Numbered from the stretch's first letter, positions 24,739 to 33,166 are shown. The stretch: DNA of 64,000 bases from Pauljensenia sp902373545 (GCF_041432775.1 NZ_JAPWAG010000008.1:1-64000); one strand, 5' to 3'. Numbers and translations: made by a program. The notes: a model not told the origin generated them from the sequence alone.

Positions 24739-26196
24739 GTGCGTTATATTTCGACTCGACGTGGCCCCGATGCGCCCACCCGCTCCTTCAGCGACATCCT
24801 GCTGGAGGGCCTGGCGCCCGACGGCGGCCTCTACCTGCCCGAGGAATACCCGACTCTGTCGCCCGCCGACCTGGACGAGCTGCGTATCGTCCTGCGCGAG
24901 GAAGGCTACGCGGCCATGGCCGCCGGCATCCTCTCGCTGTTCGTCGACGACATCAGCGCCGACGACCTGTGCGCGATCACGGCCCGGGCATACTCCACCC
25001 CCTCCTTCTCCGACCCGCAGATCGTGCCCGTTGACGCCCTCGAAGGTACCGACCTGCACATCGCCCACCTCTCGAACGGCCCCACCGCCGCGTTCAAAGA
25101 CATGGCGATGCAGCTCCTCGGTGAACTCTTCGAATACGAGCTGACCCGCCGCGGCGACTGGCTGACCATCGTGGGCGCCACTTCCGGCGACACCGGCTCC
25201 TCCGCCGAATACGCGCTGCGCGGCCGCCCCGGACTTTCCGTCGTTATGCTCACCCCCGCCGGACGCATGACCGCCTTCCAGCGCGCCCAGATGTTCTCCC
25301 TTCTGGACGAGAACATCGTCAACGTCGCTGTCGATGGCGTCTTCGACGACTGCCAGGACCTCGTCAAGGCCATCAACATGGACGCCGACTTCAAGGCCAC
25401 CTGGCACGTCGGCGCCGTCAACTCCATCAACTGGGCGCGCCTGCTCGCCCAAGTCTGCTACTACGTGGCCACCTGGCTGCGCGTCACCGAGGAGGGGGCC
25501 GACGCCTCGTCCACGGTCAGCGTCGTCGTGCCGTCGGGCAACTTCGGCAACGTGTGCGCCGCCCACATCGCCCGCCAGATGGGCGTGCCGCTGGGCACCC
25601 TCGTCGTCGCCACGAACGAGAACGATGTCCTCGACGAGTTCTTCCGCACCGGCGTCTACCGCCCCCGCTCTTCCGCGGACACGCTGGCGACCTCCAGCCC
25701 GTCCATGGACATCTCCAAGGCCTCGAACTTCGAGCGCTTCATCTTCGACCTGCTGGGCCGCGACGGCGAGGCCACCCGCGAGCTCTTCGAGACCGCGCTG
25801 GCCCGCGACGGCTACTTCGACCTGTCCGGCACGCCCGAGTTCGCGGCCCTGCGCGACACCTACGGCTTCACCTCCGGCACCTCCACGCACGCCGACCGCC
25901 TCGCCGAGATCGCGCGCACGGAGAAGGAAAGCGGCTACCTCCTCGACCCGCACACGGCCGACGGCGTGCACGTCGCCCGCGCCCTGCGCGCCGACATCGA
26001 GGGGCCGCTCGTCGTTATGGAGACCGCCCTGCCCGTCAAGTTCGCCGACACGATCCTCGAGGCCACCGGGCACCTGCCGCCCGTCCCCGCGCGCTTCGAA
26101 GGCATCGAAGGACGCGAAGAGCGCGTCACGGCGCTGGCCAACTCCGCCGAGGACCTCAAGGCCCTCATCCGCGAGCGCGTGCGCCCCGGCGCCTGA
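24739..26196 (+). CDS. thrC: Threonine synthase
   Basis: 485 residues, the long bacterial/fungal-type threonine synthase, a cytoplasmic PLP enzyme that converts O-phospho-L-homoserine to threonine. The PLP lysine is Lys120 in NGPTAAFKDMAMQ. The phosphate-binding SGDTGSSAEYAL is near 149-160, and VPSGNFGNVCAAHIARQMG follows. The N-terminal RYISTRRG and DGGLYLPEEYP stretches match the family. The GTG start is preferred because TAGGAT lies six bases upstream and the N-terminus aligns with the family there. No other threonine-pathway gene is next to it. A strong hairpin follows the gene. Confidence 0.97.
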   Translation: MRYISTRRGPDAPTRSFSDILLEGLAPDGGLYLPEEYPTLSPADLDELRIVLREEGYAAMAAGILSLFVDDISADDLCAITARAYSTPSFSDPQIVPVDALEGTDLHIAHLSNGPTAAFKDMAMQLLGELFEYELTRRGDWLTIVGATSGDTGSSAEYALRGRPGLSVVMLTPAGRMTAFQRAQMFSLLDENIVNVAVDGVFDDCQDLVKAINMDADFKATWHVGAVNSINWARLLAQVCYYVATWLRVTEEGADASSTVSVVVPSGNFGNVCAAHIARQMGVPLGTLVVATNENDVLDEFFRTGVYRPRSSADTLATSSPSMDISKASNFERFIFDLLGRDGEATRELFETALARDGYFDLSGTPEFAALRDTYGFTSGTSTHADRLAEIARTEKESGYLLDPHTADGVHVARALRADIEGPLVVMETALPVKFADTILEATGHLPPVPARFEGIEGREERVTALANSAEDLKALIRERVRPGA

Positions 26197-26217
26197 GCTC
26201 GCTTCCGCTCACTCGTC

Positions 26218-26279
26218 ACGAGGCCTGGGCCCCACCTGCGAACCCGCGCGGTTTTCGGGGAGGGGACCCAGGCCTCGTT
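26218..26279 (+). terminator. Hairpin terminator after thrC
   Basis: ACGAGGCCTGGGCCCC pairs with a downstream GGGACCCAGGCCTCGT (one mismatch) across a loop of about 28 bases. No T-run follows, as is common in high-GC genomes. Confidence 0.55.
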
Positions 26280-26328
26280 ACATGTTCCCGGGCAGTGCCC
26301 GCGTCCCTCCCCGCCTCGCCCCGCCAGG

Positions 26329-26334
26329 TAGGAT
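26329..26334 (+). promoter_or_regulatory. Leaderless promoter -10 of cysS
   Basis: TAGGAT, seven bases before the ATG at 26342. Confidence 0.55.
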
Positions 26335-26341
26335 TGATGCC

Positions 26342-27799
26342 ATGCTTCACCTGTACGACTCCAAGAGCGCCCGCGTCCAGCCCCTCAACCCGGTCACCCC
26401 CGGGAAGGTCGGCATCTACCTGTGTGGCGCCACCGTGCAGGGATCCCCGCACGTCGGCCACCTGCGAGCCGCCGTGTCCTTCGACACCCTGATCCGTTGG
26501 CTGCGCCGCAGCGGGTACGAGGTCACCTACGTCCGCAACGTCACCGACATCGACGACAAGATCCTGACCAAGTCGGCCGAGGCCGGCTGGGAGTGGTGGG
26601 CCTGGGCGTACCGCTTCGAGCGCGAGTTCACGCAGGCGTACGAGACTCTCGGCGTCGAGGCCCCGACCTACGAGCCGCGCGCCACCGGCCACATCCCCGA
26701 GCAGCTCGACCTCGTCCAGCGCCTCATCGACGCGGGACATGCCTATTCGGATGGGCGCGGCAACGTCTACTTCGACGTCCACTCCCAGGCCGACTACGGC
26801 TCGCTCACCCGCCAGCGCCTGGCCGACATGCGCACCACCGAGGACGACGCTCAAATCGACGAGGCCGTCGAGGCCGGCAAGCGCGACCCCCGCGACTTCG
26901 CCCTGTGGAAGGCCAGTAAACCGTCTGAGCCGGCCACGGCCTCGTGGGACAGCCCCTGGGGACGCGGCCGACCCGGCTGGCACCTTGAGTGTTCCGCCAT
27001 GTCGCGGCGCTACCTCGGCGACGAATTCGACATCCACGGCGGCGGCATCGACCTGCGTTTCCCGCACCACGAGAACGAGCAGGCCCAATCCCACGGCGCC
27101 GGCTGGGAGTTCGCGCGCCTGTGGGTCCACAACGCGTGGGTGACCACCAAGGGCGAGAAGATGTCCAAGTCCCTGGGCAACGTCCTGTCCATCGGCGCGC
27201 TCACCGAGGAGTACCCGGCCGTCGCCGTGCGCTGGGCACTGTCGACCGTCCACCATCGCTCCGCCATCGAATGGGGCGCCGAGACACTGCCCGCCGCGCA
27301 CGCCGCCTGGGAGAAGTTCTCCACCTTCGTGGCCCGCGCGATCGAAGCCGCCGGGGAGGCTCCGGTCTCCGAGATCGCCCTGAGCCCCGCCGACCTGCCC
27401 GAGGCCTTCGTCGCCGCCATGGACGACGACCTCAACGTCGCCGGCGCGCTCGCCGTCCTGCACGAGCACCTCAAGGCCGGAAATGCGGCTCTTGCTGCGG
27501 GGGATGTTTCCGGTGTCTACCGCGAGCAGGTCCTGGTCCGTTCCATGTTGGACGTGCTGGGCCTCGATCCCGCGTCCGAGCAGTGGCGCGGACAGGCCGG
27601 CATTGGCGCGGGTGCTTCTGGCGCGGCTGCCGCCGAGCATTCGGCGCTCGACGCGCTGGTTCGATCCGTGCTGTCCGAGCGGGCCGCTGCCCGCGCCGCC
27701 AAGGACTGGGCGCGTGCCGACGAGCTGCGCGAGCGCCTGGCCGCCGCCGGCGTCACCGTCGCGGACGGCCGCGACGGCGCCACCTGGAGCGTCGGCTGA
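26342..27799 (+). CDS. cysS: Cysteinyl-tRNA synthetase
   Basis: 485 residues, class I synthetase charging tRNA-Cys. The HIGH-type motif is HVGH at 37-40 and KMSKS is at 273-277. Likely zinc ligands are Cys28, Cys217, and His/Glu in PHHENE (241-246). The frame is open far upstream, but the ATG at 26342 gives the family N-terminus (MLHLYDSKSARVQPL) and follows TAGGAT. The segment SEPATASWDSPWG (195-207) seems about three residues longer than the usual 'EPxWxSPWG' and is encoded by GCCACGGCCTCGT, a close match to the word repeated across the window; that comparison is from memory. cysS next to ispF and rlmB is usual in actinobacteria. Confidence 0.97.
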   Translation: MLHLYDSKSARVQPLNPVTPGKVGIYLCGATVQGSPHVGHLRAAVSFDTLIRWLRRSGYEVTYVRNVTDIDDKILTKSAEAGWEWWAWAYRFEREFTQAYETLGVEAPTYEPRATGHIPEQLDLVQRLIDAGHAYSDGRGNVYFDVHSQADYGSLTRQRLADMRTTEDDAQIDEAVEAGKRDPRDFALWKASKPSEPATASWDSPWGRGRPGWHLECSAMSRRYLGDEFDIHGGGIDLRFPHHENEQAQSHGAGWEFARLWVHNAWVTTKGEKMSKSLGNVLSIGALTEEYPAVAVRWALSTVHHRSAIEWGAETLPAAHAAWEKFSTFVARAIEAAGEAPVSEIALSPADLPEAFVAAMDDDLNVAGALAVLHEHLKAGNAALAAGDVSGVYREQVLVRSMLDVLGLDPASEQWRGQAGIGAGASGAAAAEHSALDALVRSVLSERAAARAAKDWARADELRERLAAAGVTVADGRDGATWSVG

Positions 27800-28120
27800 G
27801 CTGCGGCTGAGCTGCGGCTGAGGGCCGGGCTGCTTCGCGTTGCTCGTTGCCTCGACAGATCTCCGGCCGCCGCGTGGCCTGCCCGCCCGCTCGCCGTCCG
27901 CGCCGCGAGCTTCGCTCGGCGCGTCGGCTCGAAGCCCGGCCAGGCCCCGCAGGCCCCGCGGCGGCCTCCAATCGGTCGGGCTCGTTGTTTGTGCGTTGCC
28001 CGGCCAGGCCCCGCCACCGCCCACGGGCACCGCAGCCTGGCCCGCGTCTCGCAGATTCCGCGTTTGTTCTTGTGATTGGGGGCGCTGCACCCGATCCGTA
28101 GGCATTACACCCCTTCTGAT
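27800..28120. other. Non-coding flank of the 19-bp array
   Basis: No gene seen. Bases about 28045-28110 are the reverse complement of about 232-295, including CCGCGTTTGTTCTTGTGATT and CGCTGCACCCGATCCGTAGG. The long minus-strand frame across cysS and this region is a compositional shadow. Confidence 0.6.
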
Positions 28121-28348
28121 CGGGTGCAGTGCCTCGTAACGGGTGTAGCGCCTCGTAACGGGTGCAGTGCCTCGTAACGGGTGTAGCGCCTCGTATGGGG
28201 TGCACTGCCTCGTATGGGGTGCACTGCCTCGTAAGGGGTGTGGCGCCTCGTAAGGGGTGTGGCGCCTCGTAACGGGTGTGGTGCCTCGTAATGGGTGTAG
28301 CGCCTCGTAAGGGGTGCAGTGCCCCGTAACGGGTGCAGTGCCCGCCAT
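28121..28348 (+). repeat. 19-bp tandem repeat, twelve units
   Basis: Twelve consecutive 19-base units of the form CGGGTGCAGTGCCTCGTAA, alternating with CGGGTGTAGCGCCTCGTAA-type variants. Units differ at two to five positions and have no spacers. 19 is not a multiple of three, so it cannot encode a peptide repeat. The end abuts, within 85 bases, the inverted-repeat element at 28431. Confidence 0.92.
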
Positions 28349-28430
28349 GCTGGTGTGTTGCCGCACGCTGCTCGTTGACGTAGTGGCGTGCGGTGTTGTG
28401 GTGCCGCTCAGTCGCCTCGCTGGAGTGGTT

Positions 28431-28557
28431 CCCCAGAAATGTCGCACGTAATTCCCCTGCGTGTATTTCAAGATTTGAAATCGGATCGTTGAAATTCTGC
28501 GGTTTTCTCGATACCTATGAAAAGTGAGGGTACCCAAATTACGTGCGACTTTTGGGG
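28431..28557. repeat. Inverted-repeat element, copy A of the DUF1697 locus
   Basis: The terminal CCCCAGAAATGTCGCACGTA pairs with TACGTGCGACTTTTGGGG at the other end. Inside are the ATTTCAAGATTTGAAAT dyad and GGTTTTCTCGATACC. The similarity to copy B (28859-28985) extends about 43 bases further left and several bases right, about 178 bp in all. Confidence 0.9.
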
Positions 28558-28661
28558 TGGGCAGGGTTTTGTCTGGCCGTTACTCTGGAGTCAGGGCGAA
28601 GCCTTCCCGCAGAAGAAACGCGAGGTGGGGAGGTAGTAAGGCGAAAGGCTGGATGATCGGA

Positions 28662-28820
28662 ATGGAGTACGTGGCTCTGCTGCGCGGCGTCAACGTCGGC
28701 GGTAAGAACAAGGTCGTCATGAGTGAGCTGCGCGAGCAGGTCGCCGACGTGGGCTACGCGAACGTGCGTACCTACATCAACAGTGGCAACCTCCTCTTCG
28801 AGGCCGATGCCCCGCGTGCG
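28662..28820 (+). pseudogene. Truncated 5' copy of the DUF1697 gene
   Basis: Encodes MEYVALLRGVNVGGKNKVVM onward to LLFEADAPR, matching the start of 30425-30967 with only two base changes over about 154 bases. Homology stops at GCCCCGCGTG (28818), where sequence belonging to the flank of the next inverted-repeat element begins. Residues past about 53 are unrelated, and the frame ends at 28955. The very high identity means the duplication is recent. Confidence 0.9.
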
Positions 28821-28858
28821 GTGGTGTCGTGCCGCTCAGTCGCCTCGCTGGAGTGGTT

Positions 28859-28985
28859 CCCCAGAAATGTCGCACGTAATTCCCCTGCGTGTATTTCAAG
28901 GTTTGAAATCAGATCGTTGAAATTCTGCGGTTTTCTCGATACCTATGAAAAGTGAGGGTACCCAAATTACGTGCGACTTTTGGAG
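28859..28985. repeat. Inverted-repeat element, copy B
   Basis: Nearly identical to 28431-28557, with about five changes over 178 bp. Its left flank joins the truncated DUF1697 copy, so the two elements sandwich the gene fragment. Confidence 0.9.
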
Positions 28986-29069
28986 TGGGCATGCCACTAT
29001 TTGTGAGCACTCCGAAGGTAGTATCGATGATGTGAGAAATTATCTGTAGGTGGGGCCGTCATAGGGACT

Positions 29070-30248
29070 CTAGAGGTCTGCCGTTGTTGCTGCTGACTGG
29101 AGCCGGTGAAGGGATGTATACCTGTGTTGGCGAACAAAGCCACTCCCTCTGCCCGACTCCTTGTGGGGAATTTCGTGTGGAAGAACGATGTGCCCATCCT
29201 TCTGCTGTGGATTCTGTTCATCCCGATACGAAGTTAGGAGGACCACCTTCTTCTGTCGGCTGCCTTTGAAGTGAGGGCCGACTATGCGCTCACCTTCTTC
29301 ACTCAAGGTCCACTTGATAAGGTCCGCTATTTTCTTATCATCTTGAGAAGTTGATGCTTCTAGCTCACTTGCGTGCTCTAGCGTCCAGGTGACTGAATCT
29401 GCTATTAGTGTTATGCGAGGAACTTGGCGTTGGATACATCGTGACGCGTAAAACGCGAGGTGCCTAATCTCCTCCCTGAAGTATTTGCCGGCGGGGCAGA
29501 TGTAGGCAGACTTCCTCTTGTAGGTCTCCCAGTTGCCCCGGCTGTTTGGGACGACTATGGTCTCCTGCTTTGTAATCGGTCGTCCACGCCATTGTGAATC
29601 CCAAGTTTCTTGGTAATTCTCTGTTATCCATGCACTAAATTGCGGCGAGATGAGCTTGGTAAGTTCGTTTACGCGTGACATGAGCATCGGGAGATCGTAG
29701 TCTTGGGCGTAATCGTGGTGCGCAATTCTATTGCGGAATTGTCGCACGTCATTCACAAGTGATCGAATACGTTTAGCGCTCGGTGGTCTACCTGTGCTTG
29801 GGTCTGTAAAAGCTCGGTGCAGAGCTCTTCTCCACAAGTCTTCATAGTTGACTCCTAGGATTCGAACCCAGAATCCAAACGTAAGGTTTGCGATAATCTG
29901 ATCACGTGATTCCGTTTTCTTCTCCCGCACCATGATCTCGCGTGCTGAAGAAATCGCGTCCTGTTCCTTATGTTTCAGTTGGCATGATTTCTGTAAAAAC
30001 CAAGGGATGCCTCGCATAGCTTCGTCAAAATACTCTTTGAGTTGTTCGTCAAGCGCATTTCTCAGGAGAATTTCTGTCTGAGACAGCATGGGTAGGCAGG
30101 CGGCCGCCATACGCGTGTTCCAGGCGTAGAGATCGAGAGCGAGTGAGAGGTCTCCTTCGCAGGTATGGAGATATGGTCGGAGACGGGGCTCGGTAATGAA
30201 CGCGAGGAGGCCTTCGTTAGCCTCGTCGCTACGCTTGCTATCGCTCAT
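29070..30248 (-). CDS. Abi-like protein with HEPN motif and extra C-terminal domain
   Basis: 392 residues. The N-terminal 210 residues resemble the Abi (abortive infection) family: YLHTCEGDLSLALDLYAWNT, SQTEILLRNALDEQL and NLTFGFWVRIL, then RQFRNRIAHHD, which contains the HEPN RNase motif R-x4-H (Arg172, His177). HEPN proteins of this kind often cleave RNA in phage defence or toxin systems; activity here is inference. The C-terminal 180 residues (AYICPAGKYF, then HLAFYASRCIQRQVPRI, then GRGSGFVRQHRYTSLHRL) form a second domain I do not recognise. GC is clearly lower than in its neighbours, suggesting acquisition. The start six bases after TAGACT is preferred over the ATG two codons earlier. 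No partner antitoxin gene is adjacent. Confidence 0.75.
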   Translation of the reverse strand: MSDSKRSDEANEGLLAFITEPRLRPYLHTCEGDLSLALDLYAWNTRMAAACLPMLSQTEILLRNALDEQLKEYFDEAMRGIPWFLQKSCQLKHKEQDAISSAREIMVREKKTESRDQIIANLTFGFWVRILGVNYEDLWRRALHRAFTDPSTGRPPSAKRIRSLVNDVRQFRNRIAHHDYAQDYDLPMLMSRVNELTKLISPQFSAWITENYQETWDSQWRGRPITKQETIVVPNSRGNWETYKRKSAYICPAGKYFREEIRHLAFYASRCIQRQVPRITLIADSVTWTLEHASELEASTSQDDKKIADLIKWTLSEEGERIVGPHFKGSRQKKVVLLTSYRDEQNPQQKDGHIVLPHEIPHKESGRGSGFVRQHRYTSLHRLQSAATTADL

Positions 30249-30254
30249 CGTCAT

Positions 30255-30260
30255 AGTCTA
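30255..30260 (-). promoter_or_regulatory. Leaderless promoter -10 of the Abi-like gene
   Basis: TAGACT on the minus strand, six bases (ATGACG) before the ATG at 30248, matching the leaderless geometry elsewhere in the window. Confidence 0.5.
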
Positions 30261-30424
30261 CCATTGCCAGTGGATGCCCCGGGGTGGCCTCTGCTTGATG
30301 CATGCTCCCGGGGCTGCGTCGTATCCGCTCGCGTCTTACAGCCAGGCATTCTCGTTCCGCAGTTTTCGATGGGCGGCCTGGAGCGTCCGACGGCGAAGTG
30401 TCACCACAGATGGGGAGGATCAGC

Positions 30425-30967
30425 GTGGAGTACGTGGCTCTGCTGCGCGGCATCAACGTCGGCGGTAAGAACAAGGTCGTCATGAGCGAGCTGCGCGAGC
30501 AGGTCGCCGACGTGGGCTACGCGAACGTGCGTACCTACATCAACAGTGGCAACCTCCTCTTCGAGGCCGATGCCCCGCGTGAGGATGTTGCCCAGAGAGT
30601 CGAGAACCTCCTGGCATGCCGCTACGACTTCCCGATCCGACTGGCCCTCCTAACGGCGCAGGACTACCTTGCCCAGCTCGATGAGCTGCCCGACTGGTGG
30701 CACGGCGATGTGGCACGCCGCGACGCCCTGTTCTACACGCGTGGACTGGACCGCGACCACGTGCGCCAGCGCATCGAGGCAATGGAGCTGGGTGACGAAG
30801 CCGTCCACTTCGGCGAGCACGCCGTATTTTGGGCCAAATTTGACGAAAAACAATTCCTCAAGACCGCCTACCACAAGCGCCTCCTGCGCGAGGACTTCTA
30901 CCGCGAGGTGACGATCCGCAGTGGCGCGACGGTCGAAAGAATCGCGGCGATGCTCGCGCGGGGGTGA
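30425..30967 (+). CDS. DUF1697 domain protein
   Basis: 180 residues, the normal size for this family of small cytoplasmic proteins of unknown function. It begins VEYVALLRGINVGGKNKVVM (GTG start, with GGGGAGG seven bases upstream), and RTYINSGNLLFEAD is the typical second block. The C-terminal block includes VHFGEHAVFWAKFDEKQF. It is the intact partner of the truncated copy at 28662-28820. The pair brackets the Abi-like gene, which suggests an island inserted at, or duplicated around, this gene. No operon partners. Confidence 0.9.
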   Translation: MEYVALLRGINVGGKNKVVMSELREQVADVGYANVRTYINSGNLLFEADAPREDVAQRVENLLACRYDFPIRLALLTAQDYLAQLDELPDWWHGDVARRDALFYTRGLDRDHVRQRIEAMELGDEAVHFGEHAVFWAKFDEKQFLKTAYHKRLLREDFYREVTIRSGATVERIAAMLARG

Positions 30968-31173
30968 GGTGTGGCCCGCGGTGGTCGGCGTTATGTGTGA
31001 GGGCACAGAAAGCGTTGGCAAAGGTGGCGCGAGTGTGGGTGGCCCAGTGTGCGTGAGGCTGCAGCGACTGTAGGCGAGGGGCGTGAGCGTGGGCGGCTCG
31101 GGGCTACTGTCGTCAGGCTGAGATAGATCTGGCCCGGTGTTGTCGTGCTGCCAGCCGCCTTAAAGGCATGGTT
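30968..31173. other. Short non-coding stretch
   Basis: Nothing recognisable apart from the left flank (about 31138-31173) of the next inverted-repeat element, which is loosely similar to the flanks of copies A and B (GTGTTGTCGTGCTGCCAGCC). Confidence 0.5.
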
Positions 31174-31300
31174 TCCCAGAAATGTCGCACGTAATTCCCC
31201 TTCGCGTATTTCAAGGTTTGAAATGGGATCGTTGAAATTCTGCGGTTTTGTCGATACCTAAGAAAAGTGAGGGTACCCAAATTACGTGCGACTTTTGGGG
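31174..31300. repeat. Inverted-repeat element upstream of rlmB
   Basis: Same subtype as 28431 and 28859: CCCAGAAATGTCGCACGTAA at one end, ACGTGCGACTTTTGGGG at the other, with GGTACCC and the ATTTCAAGGTTTGAAAT dyad within. Confidence 0.9.
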
Positions 31301-31306
31301 GAGAGC

Positions 31307-31345
31307 GGGGGGAGAGAAGAGAGAGGGGGAGAGAGGGGGAAGGGG
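31307..31345 (+). other. Polypurine tract
   Basis: Thirty-nine bases of uninterrupted G and A with several G runs, between the inverted-repeat element and the rlmB promoter. Such a tract can form triplex or G-rich structures; an effect on rlmB is conjecture. Confidence 0.6.
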
Positions 31346-31430
31346 CGACGAGGAGGACCCGGGGTACCTGTCTGATCGTGATTTTGGCCCCCGCGTGTGC
31401 CCCTGCGGCCCCGATGCAGCCCAAAACCCG

Positions 31431-31436
31431 TACGCT
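31431..31436 (+). promoter_or_regulatory. Putative -10 of rlmB
   Basis: TACGCT, with transcription expected near 31443 and a leader of about 26 bases containing AGGAG before the ATG. Confidence 0.4.
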
Positions 31437-31468
31437 TGTGTCAGTTAACGAGAAAACGAGGAGACACC

Positions 31469-32446
31469 ATGGCCTCACACAGCGGGCGCCCCGGCGCCAT
31501 CCGTAAGAAGGGCACCAAGAAGGGCGCGCAGGTCGGCACCGGCGGCCACTCGCGCCGACGCCTCGAAGGCAAGGGCCCGACCCCCAAGGCCGAGGACCGC
31601 ACCTACCACCCCGCCCACAAGCGCAAGGTCAAGCGCGAGGCCCGTGAGGCCCAGGAGGCGGCAATCGCGCGCGCCCGCGCCAAGTCCTCAATCCGCGTCA
31701 AGCCCGGCCACGAGCTGATCGCCGGCCGCAACCCGGTCGCCGAGGCCGCCCGCGCCTCGGTCCCGATTGAGCGCGTCTTCATCCTCGACAACGTCAAGGA
31801 CGACCGCGTGGAGGAGGTCGTGCGCCTCGCCAGCGCCATGGGCGCCCCCGTGTACGAGGTCACCCGCCGTGACCTGGATGTCGCGACCGACGGCGCCGTC
31901 CACCAGGGCGTCGCCATCGAGGTGCGCGGCTACGAGTACGCCGACGCCTCGGACCTGATCGCGGGCTCCCTCCAGCAGCTGGGCCACCCGCTCCTCGTCG
32001 CCCTCGACCAGGTGACGGACCCCCATAACCTGGGCGCGGTCCTGCGTAGTGCGGGCGCGTTTGGCGCGGATGGCGTCATCATCCCCGAGCGTCGCAGCGC
32101 GGGCGTCAACACCACCGCGTGGAAGGTGTCGGCCGGCGCTGCCGCCCGCGTGCCCGTGGCCCGCGCGACGAACCTCGTGCGCGCCCTCGAAGAGGCCAAG
32201 GCGGCCGGCTACTTCGTGGTCGGCCTGGACGGCGGCGGCGACGCGCCCCTGCGCGGCCTGTCGCTGGCGGACGGCCCCCTCGTCGTCGTGACCGGCGCCG
32301 AAGGCGCGGGCCTGTCCCGCCTCGTGCGCGAGACCTGCGACCAGATCGTGTCGATCCCGATCGCCTCGACCGTCGAGTCCCTCAACGCGGCCGTCGCCAC
32401 GGGCATCGCCCTGTACGAGGTGGCCTCCCTGCGCTCGCAGGGCTGA
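31469..32446 (+). CDS. rlmB: 23S rRNA (guanosine-2'-O-)-methyltransferase RlmB (SpoU/TrmH family)
   Basis: 325 residues. It methylates the 2'-O of a guanosine in 23S rRNA (G2251 in E. coli numbering) with S-adenosylmethionine. An N-terminal basic extension (KKGTKKGAQ, then HKRKVKREARE) is typical of actinobacterial members. The substrate-binding domain starts near 78 (ELIAGRNPVAEAAR), and the SPOUT knot has DQVTDPHNLGAVLRSAGAFG, VVTGAEGAGLSRL and SIPIASTVESLNAAVA. The start has AGGAG five bases upstream. Near cysS, as usual in actinobacteria, but separated from it by the 3.6 kb accessory patch. Confidence 0.94.
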   Translation: MASHSGRPGAIRKKGTKKGAQVGTGGHSRRRLEGKGPTPKAEDRTYHPAHKRKVKREAREAQEAAIARARAKSSIRVKPGHELIAGRNPVAEAARASVPIERVFILDNVKDDRVEEVVRLASAMGAPVYEVTRRDLDVATDGAVHQGVAIEVRGYEYADASDLIAGSLQQLGHPLLVALDQVTDPHNLGAVLRSAGAFGADGVIIPERRSAGVNTTAWKVSAGAAARVPVARATNLVRALEEAKAAGYFVVGLDGGGDAPLRGLSLADGPLVVVTGAEGAGLSRLVRETCDQIVSIPIASTVESLNAAVATGIALYEVASLRSQG

Positions 32447-32465
32447 GTCTTCCGAACTGTCTGTC

Positions 32466-32503
32466 GTCTCGCCGTGGGCGCGCATCAGCGCCCGCGGCGA
32501 GAC
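32466..32503 (+). terminator. Hairpin terminator after rlmB
   Basis: GTCTCGCCGTGGGCGC pairs with GCGCCCGCGGCGAGAC (one mismatch) around a six-base loop, followed by TGTT. Confidence 0.75.
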
Positions 32504-32555
32504 TGTTAAGAGACGTGAGCAGGGCGCGCGAGCCGGACTATCGGCCCGCAGCCAG

Positions 32556-33158
32556 CTAGCGACCTCGGCGTGCCCTCTTCGCGGCTCTACGCATCTCCAT
32601 GAGAGTCAGCAGTGCAAGGGGAACGTTGGGCGGCATATCGCGGATTCGGAGGCGTTCGGGGGCGGCTATCATGAGCCCCTCGTCCCTGAAGGACTGCTCG
32701 ATCCTCTCCAGCATCGAGGCGATGCAGTCCTCCGCGAACATGGTCTCGCCGGTGGACGTGTAGTCGAAGTGGCACCACAGCTCGCTCATCGGCCGCATCC
32801 CGCCCGGGATCGGTCGGGCGATGACTTCGATGCGCGTCTTCTCGAGGAAGGCACGCTTGACGCGGTCAGGGACCGCCCGCGGGAACAGATCGGCGACGAT
32901 GCCTGTCGTGGTGGCTGAGGCGATCGCATCGACGAGAAAAGCCTTCCCGGTGTTCCCGGTAGCCAGCTCGGTGCCCACCCACCCGCGCAGCGCGAATTGC
33001 TCGCGCATACCGGGCGTCTCGGCGCGGATACCGTCCTTGTGCAGCTGGGCGACGCAGCGCGCCACGGCCTCGTCGGGGGAGACCGCCAGGCGAAAGACCC
33101 TGAACGGGTGCGTCGTGAGCGAGAGGCTGCGGCCGACGCGGGAAAACAAGGGGGTCAT
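32556..33158 (-). CDS. Uncharacterised protein, paralog of the upstream gene
   Basis: 200 residues, no signal peptide and no clear membrane helix. It is homologous to 33167-33763. Shared blocks are GIRAETPGMREQFALRGWVG near residues 43-62, VIARPIPGGMRPMSELWCHF mid-protein, and an EQSFRDEGLMIAAP-type stretch. It starts eight bases after the stop of that gene, with AAGGA upstream, so the two form an operon. The C-terminus is Arg-rich. I do not recognise the family. A conserved SELWC motif and a shared middle block suggest a common fold, possibly a heteromeric pair. Confidence 0.75.
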   Translation of the reverse strand: MTPLFSRVGRSLSLTTHPFRVFRLAVSPDEAVARCVAQLHKDGIRAETPGMREQFALRGWVGTELATGNTGKAFLVDAIASATTTGIVADLFPRAVPDRVKRAFLEKTRIEVIARPIPGGMRPMSELWCHFDYTSTGETMFAEDCIASMLERIEQSFRDEGLMIAAPERLRIRDMPPNVPLALLTLMEMRRAAKRARRGR

Positions 33159-33166
33159 GGGTGTCC

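Noticed and set aside
28121..28348. Possible CRISPR array or coded peptide repeat
   Set aside because: No spacers, and 19 is not a multiple of three.
26216..28537. Open frame of 773 codons on the minus strand across cysS and the 19-bp array
   Set aside because: Antisense of cysS joined to repeat DNA; the 19-bp units shift frame each time, so the protein repeat is accidental.
28524..28955. A 143-residue gene including the DUF1697 fragment
   Set aside because: Only about 53 residues are homologous; the rest reads through repeat DNA. Treated as a pseudogene.
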